Shown here: in pieces, positions 39,101-49,539 of the stretch | How positions within the stretch are numbered: position 1 is the first letter of the stretch | Layout: each line of letters starts with the position of its first letter | From: Malurus cyaneus samueli | Lineage: Eukaryota; Chordata; Aves; Passeriformes; Maluridae | DNA length: 64,000 bases | Direction of reading: 5' to 3' | Assembly (NCBI GenBank): GCA_009741485.1 | Contig: CM019230.1 | Span: forward strand, 6,890,770-6,954,769 | Translations under genes and position numbers: made by a program | Notes under the pieces: model-generated | What the model was told of the DNA's origin: nothing | Seen by the model: only the letters and a program-made list of their open reading frames with translations | Database searches by the model: none

Positions 39101-41793
39101 GAAGCTTGTAATCAGGTGCCAAGTGTCCTAATTACAGCAGGAGTTTTTCTTTCCATCAGGGAAAGAATTTAAAATAATATAACCACCCCTCTCAATTTAT
39201 GAGAAAAAAGTAAATGGGTTTATGTTTCAGTGGTGCTGAATTTAAAGAGCATCTTCATTATTTCAGGTTTCACAAGGTATTTGGTTTTCATAGTCCAGCA
39301 CTGTCTCCTCTCCCCAGCAGACACTACCATCAACTAAAGCTCTGAAAACCTAAAGTGAAAGTAACACTGACCATTACTCACTGTCCCATAACCAGAGAAG
39401 GCTCAAGGGGAATTGTAAAGATCAGAACTGTGCCAGAAGATGATGCTCAGAGCCTGAACCGAAAGCAGCTCTGGAAGTTTCGCAGTAAACAAAGCAAGGA
39501 GATAAATCAGGTGCCTGAAAGCTGGACAATGTCACACTGCTCCTCTCCAGGCTTGAGATTTTAAAAAGGATAAGCCAGGACTACTGAAGTAGAGATTTTA
39601 AATTCATACCTGGGAAAGAACACAGCCCAGATAGACAGGTGTCTCAAGGGACTCTACTCCTAATATTGTGTGTTGTTTTAAAGTTCTTCTACTACTTTTA
39701 CTTAAGGTCATAAAAGAACTTTAAAAAGAACGCACAATATTAGAGGACAGACTCACCCTTGTAAGATTGCTCCAACTCTATTTAGAGGTGCACCTGACCT
39801 CCCCAGCAAAGAATAGGTTGGGATGTGAGACAGGGGGAAAGGCAGCAGCCACGCATCTTTCGCAACCTGAAAGAACAAGGGATGGGTTAAAGATCAGCTG
39901 AAACAGCCCTCGAGCTCCTAAGGGAAGGCAGTGCAAAACCACTGCAATACATGCTGAAAATACCTTTAATTTTGGGAGACTTTTTACTGTGGGAAAAACT
40001 GTACTGTGAATGGTTCCAGATTTTTTCCCCACAACAAAGAGAAATGTCCTTAAGCCTCACTTAAGCAGCAGCTGTGTGTATCACAGGGCTATGCTCGTGC
40101 CACCACCAACATCCCATGGATGGCAGAGCCAAGGGAAAAATCCCACATCACCCCATTAGAAATTTACTTGGTGAGACCAAGGAGGGAGCTGAGAGGTCAT
40201 TTTGGATCCAGATCCTGCTTCCTTCCCCCCAGAGCATCTCTGGGATAACATCAGCTCATCATCCCAGCCAGCGCCGTAGCCTGGGGAAGCCTCTCCGTGT
40301 CTCTTCTCATTTCATCTTTAAAAAGAAGGGAGTTATTTTTAAGACAAAGAACAAGGAATAAGGATTGCCCGTTTGCTCTTTCAGTCCTGAGAACTCAGAA
40401 CTCGTCCCCAGGGGAATTCTGCTGTGCTGTGTTGACGCAACATGACAAGCCCTGTGAAACTCTGTCCCATCTGTTGCAGCAAAACTTGCTTTTTTATAGA
40501 GATGTTAGTATCAGGGTTCAGTGAAGGGAAAGTGATACAGAACTGACCAAATATAGCAAGAATATGTGAACCAAAAAGAAGAAAGCTTTCCACTCCCAAA
40601 CACAAGGACCTTCATCTTAGCCTCACACTCAAAGAAGTCCATCACTATCATCCAACACACATCCCAGCCAAACAGCGGAGTCAGCTCAGTGGAGATAATC
40701 TGTGCTAAGGATTGAACACAGTGTTTATTAAGTGAGAGGGATGAACAGCAAAGTGCTCTTGCGTTTAAGGTGGCAGCACACCTGTACTTAAGTTGTGTTT
40801 CCAATTTAAGCACGCCCTTGGAGATGGAATGGGGCAGCAGCTGCCTAGCAAGGATAACAGCGATGTTGTCAGCTGCAGCAGGAAAACAGGCACTGAGACC
40901 CTTTGATTTTGGGAGCAGCTGCCTATGAACTGCAGAAACAGCAGAAAAAAATCAAAACGCTGTTCTAAGACAACAGCCTGACACCACACAGATGCCCATC
41001 CCAGAATAGTCCCTTCCTTCAGCTGGGANNNNNNNNNTTTGAAACAAACTAATTAGACCCAAAAGTTCAACTGCTGGGGGAAACTCAGCACTCTGTGCAC
41101 GAAGAGCCCCATTTTGGAGGCAGCTGACACACCCCTCACTCAGCAGAACCCAGCACATCCCTCCCGGACAAGACAAGGTCAAACTCTGCCCAAACTGATG
41201 GGCTGAAGGCAGACATCTATCCTGAACTAAACAGCACATAGCGCCCAGCTCTCCCACCTCCCCAAAATCCAGACTGGTCAATGCAAGGTGTTGTGTGACG
41301 AGGCGCACACGGACACTCCCCGTGCCCCAGGCACTGAAGTGGTTGGGAAAACAAGGTCAGAAGCCGAAGAAAGTTTTGAGCATCTTCCAAACATGCTAAA
41401 AACGCTTTTCTGAGGTTTGTCCACTCAAGTTTCACCTCCTCCCTCCCCTAGAGTAACAGCCCATGCAACAGCGCAGCCTTTCCAGCAGTGAAATGGATGT
41501 CAAAGAAGGGAGAAAGCGGTGGGTCCGTTTCCATCGCTGGGTCGGGCAGAGCTGGTGAAGATTCCCAGTAAAAAACCTCCACAAAGGTGCTCGCAGGAGA
41601 TGCCTTGGAAGGCTGGGGATGCCAGAAGCTTCTCCAGCAGCTCGGGAGGGCTCCTGCCTGGGCGGGAGAGCGATGGGGGAGAAAGAAACTTGAAAGAGAA
41701 GGGAACTTACTCCGTGATCTTCTTCGCCAGCTCGGTGGACGCTGCGGTGGAGTTGGCCGAGAAGACCCGGTAGCCACTTCTGGCGGCGTTCAT
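18119..41793 (-). CDS. PRPSAP1: PRPSAP1, PRPP synthetase-associated protein 1 (ten coding exons, 356 aa)
   Basis: Exons in transcript order: 41711-41793, 33886-33938, 32170-32236, 27619-27791, 27100-27215, 26342-26397, 25693-25838, 19705-19775, 18879-19025, 18119-18277. They total 1,071 nt with consistent phases, 356 codons plus TAG, the length of the human protein. The product starts [18 protein letters not shown] and ends [11 protein letters not shown]. It has the two-domain phosphoribosyltransferase-like fold of ribose-phosphate pyrophosphokinases ([18 protein letters not shown] in the first half; [18 protein letters not shown], the PRPP-site-like motif, in the second). PRPSAP proteins are catalytically inactive partners that bind PRPS1/PRPS2 in the cytosol and restrain PRPP synthesis for nucleotide production. 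PRPSAP2 is very similar; position beside SPHK1 decides for PRPSAP1. Exon sequence is intact and strongly conserved, in contrast to the GC-rich exons of its neighbours. A longer N terminus is possible (see 42334-42420). Confidence 0.96.
19776..25692 (-). other. PRPSAP1 intron 7 (5.9 kb)
   Basis: The intron separates the exon ending LELP from the one starting MMAKEKPP. It contains an A run (about 20018-20036) and a T run (25645-25662) near its ends. No exon, RNA gene or identifiable transposon was found. Confidence 0.6.
27792..32169 (-). other. PRPSAP1 intron 3 (4.4 kb)
   Basis: The intron contains the CR1 fragment at 28440-28700. The rest shows no exon or RNA gene that I can recognise. Confidence 0.6.
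28440..28700 (-). mobile_element. CR1 LINE 3' fragment in PRPSAP1 intron 3
   Basis: Read on the plus strand, the segment starts AGAATCATAGAA and continues as the reverse complement of the avian CR1 3' end: GGGACC, ATCATCAAGTCCAACTCCTGG, CCTGGGGTGCCTGTTCCA, TATCCAACCTAAACCTCGCC. The 3' terminus carries the family's ATTCTATG-type unit. It is a short, diverged, inactive copy. Confidence 0.88.
35631..35660. repeat. Imperfect (CA)n microsatellite
   Basis: CA-rich run ACACACACGCACACAAACAC extended to CACACCCC, inside PRPSAP1 intron 1. Confidence 0.85.
35995..36215 (+). mobile_element. CR1 LINE 3' end in PRPSAP1 intron 1
   Basis: The plus strand reads GGAGGTTTAGATTGGATATT, then CATTTCTTCCCTGAAAGGGTT and GGCCACCCAGGGAAGTGGTG, as in the conserved 3' end of avian CR1. 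It terminates in CATGATTCCGTGATG, the family's octamer-type tail. It is inserted antisense to PRPSAP1. Confidence 0.9.
39661..39742. repeat. Long inverted repeat (about 28-bp stem, 25-nt loop)
   Basis: Left arm 39661-39688 (TAATATTGTGTGTTGTTTTA then AAGTTCTT) pairs with right arm 39714-39742. The pairing shows only two mismatches and one bulge. The loop is 39689-39713. It lies in PRPSAP1 intron 1. The shape fits a palindromic miniature transposon remnant or a pre-miRNA-like hairpin; the sequence alone does not decide. Confidence 0.8.
41029..41037. other. Assembly gap (9 N)
   Basis: Nine undetermined bases inside PRPSAP1 intron 1. No gene feature is interrupted. Confidence 1.
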
Positions 41794-41807
41794 CGCCAAA
41801 GAGTCAT
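41790..41807 (-). promoter_or_regulatory. Six-codon upstream ORF overlapping the PRPSAP1 start codon
   Basis: ATG at 41807 opens a frame of five sense codons whose TGA overlaps the main ATG (ATGA arrangement at 41790-41793). If transcripts start upstream of 41807 and translation of the 356-aa form is used, ribosomes would meet this first and could re-initiate. If the extended start at 42420 is used, it is simply internal and out of frame. Confidence 0.5.
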
Positions 41808-42329
41808 GCAACCCCTGTGGTGCTCGAAAGTGAGAAAAAACAGATTTATAAGGCAACAACAGCTTCCGTGGCATCCTTTTCTTTCCTCTCCGGCGTGATC
41901 ACCGCCCCTTAAGGGGTGGGGAGGAGGAGGAGGAAAAGGAGGGAGGGGAGCCTTCCGCTACCTATGGACTAGCTGGTCCATTCCTGCGGCAAAGTATGAA
42001 AGGGAAGATGAAAACTATGAATATTGAAATAAAATGGAGCAGCAGCTGCCTTGGGGAGTAGAGGGGGTGGGCAGGGAGCGGGTAACCCCAACTCAGCCCA
42101 CGCCCACTCGGTGGCCCCTCATGCAACAGGGGAGGGATAACCCCAAAATGAGCGGGGACGGCAAGGGGGAGAGGGGCTCTCCTGCCTGGACAAGCTGCGG
42201 CTGAGCTGAGGGAGGAAGGTTGGGGGGTGTTCTTTGTGATGCAGCAGGGCTGGGCCGGGGTGTCTGTGGCGGGGTACATTGTCCCTGTGAGGGAGAGATC
42301 CCTGAGGGGTCGGTGCCCTCCCACTCCCC

Positions 42330-42760
42330 TCACCCAGCCGAGCGAGTTCCGCCGCCCGGCCAGAGCGCCGCTCCCTCCACCGCCATCTTCTCGGCGGGAA
42401 GAGCCCGCCCCCGCCGCCATCTTAGGTGAGGGCACCGCAGCCACTCTCCCTCCTCTCGGCGTCCCCTCACCCCCTGCCCAAACAGCGTCAGTACTTTGGG
42501 AGAAGAGCTGCGGAACTTACCCCCTCGGGGGATAGATGTACTTCCCGCTGCTTGCGGGCGGCTCACAGCGCGGCCGCCTCCCGCTTCTGCCCGGCGGTGC
42601 GAGGCACGGGTTGAACGCGGTGACTCCGTGCCCGTGACTAAGATGGCGGCGGGTGAAACGGAAGCGCGGCGGCGGCGCTCTGGCCCCGCTCTATGGCGGG
42701 CGCGGTGGGAGGACCCGCCCGTCCCGCCGGGCCTGGCCCGCGGCTCCCGCGCCTTTTTCG
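42330..42760. promoter_or_regulatory. PRPSAP1: CpG-island promoter of PRPSAP1 with YY1-type motifs
   Basis: This GC/CpG-rich segment lies upstream of the PRPSAP1 coding start. It contains GCCGCCATCTT (42413-42423) and a near copy ACCGCCATCTT (42379-42389) in one orientation, and AAGATGGCGGC (42640-42650) in the other. These match the YY1 consensus common just downstream of housekeeping start sites. The opposed motifs suggest transcription in both directions, but no plus-strand gene is recognised. Confidence 0.65.
42334..42420 (-). CDS. PRPSAP1: Possible PRPSAP1 first coding exon (N-terminal extension)
   Basis: An ATG in strong context (AAGATGG) at 42420 opens 29 codons (MAAGAGSSRREDGGGGSG onward) to a donor GG/GTGAGG at 42334/42333. 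An acceptor CACCACAG lies at 41815-41822, preceded by a T-rich tract. Joining the two reads GLHDSLA directly into the usual MNAARSG start with no frame break, giving a form of about 392 aa. The extension is low-complexity and not recognised. It could instead be a non-coding first exon. Transcript evidence is needed to choose. Confidence 0.45.
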
Positions 42761-43084
42761 TGAGGGAACGATCCCTGCCCGGCGCTCCGCTCCTGTCCGC
42801 TCTGCAATGGGGACAAAGTTTCTCGCGGGTACAGTCACTGAATGGCTTAATTAAACGGGAAAGTTCAGCTCCAACCCATCTGGCAGTGCACTGGGCTGAC
42901 CTTTCTGTGCACTATGAGTGTGCTTATAGATAACATCTGTAACACCTATAAATTACATCTATTAATGTGTATATTTATTATTATGTAAATTATATATGCA
43001 TGTTATATCTAAAATATAAGTATGTAAAAGTATGTAAAATATTAAATACTGAATGCATAATATATAGTATACTTACCACATTAT

Positions 43085-43198
43085 ATGCATGTCATATAAT
43101 GTGTATAGCAATCATGCATAATATGCAGATCATACAACATGTATAGTAATCATACATAATATGCACGTCATATAATGTGTATAGTAATCATATATAAG
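43085..43198. repeat. 38-bp AT-rich tandem repeat, three copies
   Basis: Units start at 43085, 43123 and 43161 (each begins ATGCA), with the shared core GTATAGTAATCAT. They are about 80-90% alike. Confidence 0.85.
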
Positions 43199-43227
43199 TG
43201 TATATTAGATGCTATATCTTTTGTATG

Positions 43228-43345
43228 CATTGGATATATATATATCGAGATATATATATGAGGAGGGGAAACTTGGCTGAACAAATATATATATGTGTTT
43301 GTCTTTTCAAAATTTGTATATATATAGATATATACAATATAAATC
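43228..43345. repeat. TA-rich palindromic stretch
   Basis: GATATATATATATCGAGATA and a second TATATATAGATATATA run form near-perfect self-complementary arms around a TCGA centre. Together with the neighbouring 38-bp repeats they make a low-melting, cruciform-prone block. Confidence 0.7.
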
Positions 43346-46300
43346 TCAGCCTTGGCAGCTGGGAAAATGAGGGGAGGTGACAACACTGTTGGGATCCATC
43401 TCCTGTGATCAGGATGGCTCAGAGCACCCCAAGAAGCAGCAGAAATGAGGATATATGACAGTATGACAGAAATTAGATATCATAAGGAAGGCAAACGGCA
43501 TTAATTACCACCATCGCCCCACATCACTTGGTTCACCCTGGAGGGAGAGGTTTCTCCTGGCAGTGCTCTAAGTCGCTGTGCAATATCATCGTCCCCTGGC
43601 CTGTGTCATCCCAGCTGGAAGGGAGAGAGAAGGAGGAGGAGGCCTGGTCAGCTTGGTTCAGGACATGGAGGAGGTTCAGCTTCCCCTCCATGATCCTGTG
43701 GCTCTATGGCTGCTCCGGCACATGACAACCGTGGTGCCTCTGGCAGTGAGTCCCTGTCACAGACATTTGGTGCTCAGCTGGGAGCTACAGCACTGCCTTC
43801 GGCCCCATTGCGCTGACACCTCATTAAAGGTTGTCTCTCTCCAACATCCTCCATGCAAACAAGACAGAATTGTCCATGTCCCCTCTGGACAAGCCCAGGC
43901 ACAGGGATGGAGAGTTTTGTCTCCCTGCACCACACCTGGTGACACCTTACCTGTCCCTGCAGTTCCAGCCCCACACTTCCCTCCTGATGTGCCTCCCCCA
44001 GTCCTCCATCCGTGCCTGGTCAGAGTAGAGGCTATTCCAGCTCGGTCTAGGGGCTATTCCAGCTCAATGCCCACATCCTGGTTCACTCCCTCAAGGCGAG
44101 GCAAGAGCTGACAGCATCAGCTGCCCGAGTTCACTCTGAGGAGGCAGCACAGCCAGGCATTGGACTCTGATCGAGCCCCCAGGCTGGCATCATCCTAGGA
44201 TGAATCCACAGCATCCGTCAGACAGCCCAGACACCCATCCTGGGCACCTCGACCCCAGGCTGAGGGCAGTTACTCCTCACAGGTTGCTGGCTTTGTCCTT
44301 CAAAAAATCTTGGGGGAGCCAGACTGTTGTTGTGATGGAGAAAGTTGGCTGCTTTCTGAAGTCCCTAGTGCACCCACCAGAGAAATGGCAGCGCCCAGGG
44401 AGGCAGGGCCATCCTGCTGTAGGAGCACCCAAGCAGTGGAGGACATACCCCAAGAGTGGGAAGGGAACCCTGGCACTGCAGGAGTCATGGCACACGGCTC
44501 TTCAGAGCACTCAGCCTCCCTCCAATTCCTCCCAGAGACCTGCTGCTGCCCTCTATAATGCCCTTCCCTGGCTGCAATCAGGCATGCAGAGAAGGAAGGG
44601 CTGTTTATCCCCTTCCCAGCTGGCTCCTTGCTCAGCAGCCTCAGCACAGCTGCCCAGGAATGATGCTGTGGCCTCTGAGTGCCCTCAGCCTCTGCTTTGC
44701 CCTCCAGGTCCCCCAGCATCCTCCTCCTGTCACCATTGCTGCTGTCCCATGGGGTGCTCAGAGCCACAGGGAATGGATCCCACCTCCCTGCTCCTTTTCC
44801 CAGCTGCTGATGCTGAGATGTAACAAGTCTGTAGGTTCTGCTGCAGGGCAGCCCCGGCACAGGAGACAAGATGTGCACACCATGCAGGGGCTGGGTGTCC
44901 CAAAATCACCCATTCTGTGTTCCTGAAATACCTCCTCGATTGAATCACCAGCTTCATCTCTCACAGGGGTGACCCTGCAAGTCCCATCGGGATCGCTGTT
45001 GAAACTGTGGGGTTGGGATCAGCCCCGGGAAGGGTGGCGGGCAGAGATCACGGTGTTATCACTGCCACAACCAGCCTTTCTCCTGGAAAGGGGAGCGACT
45101 CTGATTTCTCTGCGGGCTGAAGGTCATGTTCGGTTTTACAGCCAGGCCAAGGAGAAGAAAGGAGCAATTCTGTTTACTTAGGGAGTCATTAATATCCTAG
45201 CTCCTGGCATGTACAGAGGCAGCAGGAACCTCCCCCACAGCGCAGCAGAGAGCGAGGCTGTGCAGCCCTTTATTATTCCATTATCAGCCAGGCAGGATTA
45301 GGAGGGCGGGTCAGGGAACAGTGCTGGCTTTGAGCAGGTTTAGCTCCTTTCCAAAGGCTTATCCCGGCTCAGTCTCACTCTCTGGACTCGGCTCACTTAT
45401 TCTCTGTGCAAAGAGGTTTGAGTAATGCTGGGGGGAAAGTGGGCAGGGGGTCATGGGGCTTTAATAGCCCAGCAGGCAAAACCTGGGAGGTTCCTTTAGC
45501 AGGAACTCGTTTTCTATGTTGAATTACAGCAACCGGGGAGGGGAGTTCCTGAGCTGCGCCAAGTCCTGCGTTGCTCACCAGGGAAAACCAGGCCTCGGCA
45601 CTGCTTTGGGGCAGTTCCATGCTGGAACAACCTGGTGCTGGGGCGGGACAGCCATACCAGGCAGCTTCCTGCAAAGCTGGATGAGGTTTTGCTCTTTATT
45701 CTTACCCAAGTTTCTCCCTGGAGCCCGGGTGGGGTGGCTGAAGCATGCCGATCCCAGCCTGGCAAGGAAGGAGGAGTCGTGGGAACTGAGGCAGCAAATC
45801 CCTCTTCTTCTTTCCCAGACCAGAAATGGGGTCTGTGATGGGATGTTGTGTCCGCTGTAAGTAATTCCACTCTGGGAATGCTGCCCACAGGCATTGAGCA
45901 TCGCAGCAGGGATCACCCCTGGACTGGGATGGAGCCTCCCATCCCAGCTACAGCCAGGTGGTTCTCATTGCAGCCTCTGACTCAGCTCCCAAAAATTCCT
46001 GCGCTCACATCATGGCAGGAAACCTCTACCAGGAAGTGGTGAAAACCCTAGACGGCCTGAAATTCGGCTTCCTCCAGCGAGGGGGGAGATCAAACGGCAG
46101 AACTTTGGCCTCAGTCCCTCTGACGCCAGGGCTTGTCACCGGGGGGACGTCTCGACAAGCGAGTGATGTGTGTGGCTCCTCCAGACTCAGCAGCTTTTTG
46201 CCTGGTGTTTGGGAGTGTTTTCCCTGAGGAGGCCTGAGCTCAGAAATATTTTTGAGCAAATCATCAGCTGGGAGGCATGAGCTCACCTAAATGGCATTTT

Positions 46301-49300
46301 TCAGGGCTTCCCAGTGAGCCCTGTGGTCCTGGACTGTGCTGGCAGCTGCCGAGAGTTCAGTGGAGGTTCAGTGCTGGGGAGCAGCCCCCAACAAGTTGCA
46401 GAGCCTGGCTGTGATTTAGGAGCTGCCACAAAAACCCCCTCATCTCCTTGGAGGCTGAGAATCCTCCCTGGGCCCCGAGAGAAGCTGGATTTTGGGGGAA
46501 ACCTGCAAGCCGTGGGTCATGGAGGCAGGGAGAGGGTGCAGCCCGTGTTGTGCAGCAAATAAATGGCAGAGCCCGGACCTGTGTCCTAGCTCAGGAGGGA
46601 TGTGATCCCAGTCATTCGACTCCAGCAGATACTCTGTTAGCTCTGTCCCCTCCTGCTCTGTGCTCTGACAGGGTCACCCGTGTCAGCACCAGCCCCATAG
46701 CTAAAAGGGGCCGATCTGCAGTCCCAGGATGGGTCTGTATGGAAACGGCTCCATCTCTGCACTGGCCGCTCCCGCAGGAGCTGCCTGGAAAGTTCCCACT
46801 GCTGCAGTCGGTGCCTGTCCCCCTGCCAAGCCTGCAGCCCTGCCAGCCCCGATGCAGCGCCAGCCGTGCTATTTCTGGCTCCACCTTGAGACATGTACCT
46901 TCAGCAGTGGGAACGATGCTAAAAGAGATGGATCCGGGAGGAGTGCATCCCCCGCCCGTTCACGTCCCCGAGTGGCTGCCGGCGGACGTGGCAGAGCAGG
47001 CAGGGAAGTGGAGGAGCTGTGAGCCTCAAAGGGAAACGCTGCAGTTCATCTTGCAGCAGAGCCACATCCTCTGCATGCCTCCTCCAGGGCTGTCATGTGG
47101 CAGTGGGACCCTGAAATCCGGGCCTGCCCTGGCACTGAGAGCCCCAGGTCTCTGCTGCAGCCCCCAGGGCACAAAGCGTTATGGAAGGGCTGGGAAGTAC
47201 CCAGGCTCTGTGCTTTCTTCCCCCAGGATAACTCCCAGTATGGATCAGCTTCTGGAGCAGCTGGGGGCAGGAGCAGGAGGAGCCAGAGGGAGCTGAGGGA
47301 GGTTATTGCCATGTTTAACCCTTGGCTTCTTGCACAACTCAAGACAAACCTTGCCTGCTTCTTCTACCTTAATTTCTCCAAACTCAGGACACACATGACC
47401 TTCCCCAGCAAACCCAGAGCACGGTACTTCAAATGTACAAACCTTTTCTCCCAAATGATGTCTGCAGAGTCTGGGATACCCTTGGAGTCCTCTCAGGAGA
47501 GGAGTTAGAGGAGTGTTTGCTCTTGAAAGGAGACTGGTGTTCATGGCTGGACTGGACATCTGCTCCATGGGCGAGTCCCCTTTGCAATGAGGAAGGAGGT
47601 GGGGGTATTCTCCACAAGCTGTGCCCCCGGCACGCCAGCTGTGTGCCACATCCCCACATCACATCCCGGCACTTCCCTCCCACACACACAGCCCAGGCAG
47701 TGCCACGTGGGCAGGAATGGAGCTGATCAGGACAAACCCGATCATCAGATGCCTGCCCACAGTCTGGGAGCTGCTGAGCTCCCTCTGGGCTGCTGGTGGG
47801 GTCGAGGGGCCTGGTTAAGGCTCTCATAATTAAGATAGCCCCAAACAACTGGTTATCAGTGCAGGGAAATAAGTGATCCCACTTCTGTGTTAGACATCAC
47901 ATCTGGAGGCAAACAAGTGGTGCCCGTGTGGGACCAGGTTGAATCAGCCTGTGGCTGCGGAGAGCAAAGGGACCTGCCTGGGGCTGGTGGTGGCCACCAC
48001 ACTGTCCACGGGACAGAGTGGGCATTCAAGGGTGGCACAGCATCAGGCTTGTGTGAAGTCCCCACAGGCCAGCACTGAGATGGAAAAGCCCTGGGTGTGT
48101 ATCCCCTGCTATCACGGAAGCCAACCTTGCACCAGTACCATTCCTCATCTGAGAAAAACCTGGCTGCATTTCCCTGCCCTTGGCATCCCTGCCATGGGGA
48201 GCCCTTCCCTAACCCTTCCTGCCTCCATTGCCAGCCTCAACACCTTGCGATGAAGCCACTCTCAGCCCCACTCTCAGCCCCTTTCCCTTTTCCAGAAAGC
48301 AGAGCCTGGATGGGCATTCCACTCCTTTTTAAAGCTCAGGCTGGCAGGACCAAGGGGGATCCCTGTGGCATGGGGCCTTGGACGGATGTAGCATGGTGAG
48401 GACAGAGCCCAAAGCAGCCTCATCGTCCCATGGCACCTGCCAGGAGCAGTGGGACAGCTGCTCTCACATCCTCCCAGCACGACTCATGCCTTCCTGAGCG
48501 GAAATTGGGAATGGGTTAGTCACCGAGAAGGGTGAGGGGCAGGTCAGGACGCTGCAATCCCCGGCATCCAGCTATTTCCTCCCATGACACCTTGCTGAGG
48601 AACCTCAGGGCTGTTTACAAACGCTCGACTATGTCATGGCAGTGACTGGGGAAGTGGCTGAGCCCCAGTCTCACCTGAATTAACTGCAAGTGCTGCAGTT
48701 CTCAACCCAAAACATCAGGGCTGGGACCAGGTTTTGCCCCTCTGAGCATCTCTTTGTACCCACAGCGCCCAGTGAAGTTTTTCTAAGAAGCACGATGCTC
48801 CAAATCACAGCATCTTGTCTCTCCCTTTACGTCACCTCTGGGAAAATAAGACTCAACCATGTTATCTGACCAGCTGGTCATCCCATGCCTTTCCTGCAAT
48901 TTCTTGGCCAGTTCCAGAAGGTTTAAGCAGGGACAGAGGGCTCACTGCTAATTAAACTGCCCTAAGTGTGAGAAGTGACGCCTCCCTGAGGTGCAAGCTC
49001 AAGGTTAGGACAGAGCTACATCCATGGGGAATTAGTTGGCAAAATAACAATCCTTGTCGGGCTGAGCCAGACTCCTTGGAGCCCAGCGGTCCCTTGGGAG
49101 GGTGAGGTCAGTCCTGTTGCCAGTGAAAAATGCTGTCAATGATTTTTGCCAGGTGCCATGAACACAAAGCAGCTCCCAGCCTTGCTGGCACCCTCCAGGC
49201 AGGTCCCCTGGGCTCTGTCCCCAGAGCTCTGTGCCGCAGGGTGGGGTTCACAGCACAGCCCACCTCCCTCCATAGGACTCCATGCCCATGGCACCCTCCA

Positions 49301-49539
49301 ACCCTCACAGATACCTGATGGCGAGCCACCAGTACTGGGTAGAACATCATCCCTCTTCATCCTCCCTCCAGAAGTGTCCCCCGCCGGCTGCCCACTGCTC
49401 TCAGCCCTCACCGTGCCTCGATTTCTCCAGGCCCTGCTTTGTTCCTCTCCTGTCGTGCTTGGAGAGATGCAGAAACGGTGTCCAACGTGGGGGCTCCAGG
49501 GACCCCTGCTAGCGCCCATCCGTGCCTTGCTGGAAATGA

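Larger units (their letters stand above)
33939..41710 (-). other. PRPSAP1 intron 1 (7.8 kb)
   Basis: The intron contains a (CA)n stretch at 35631-35660, a CR1 fragment at 35995-36215, an A run (about 37264-37281), a long inverted repeat at 39661-39742 and an assembly gap at 41029-41037. No exon was recognised. Confidence 0.6.

Noticed and set aside
42496..42933. 145-codon plus-strand frame divergent from PRPSAP1
   Set aside because: It lies in CpG-island sequence, with Arg/Ala/Pro-rich content and no known motif. A non-coding transcript is possible, but a protein is not supported.
46012..46227. Open frame starting MAGNLYQEVVKTLDGLKFGF between PRPSAP1 and SPHK1
   Set aside because: There is no recognised family and no convincing splice structure or neighbouring exon. 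It is treated as chance.
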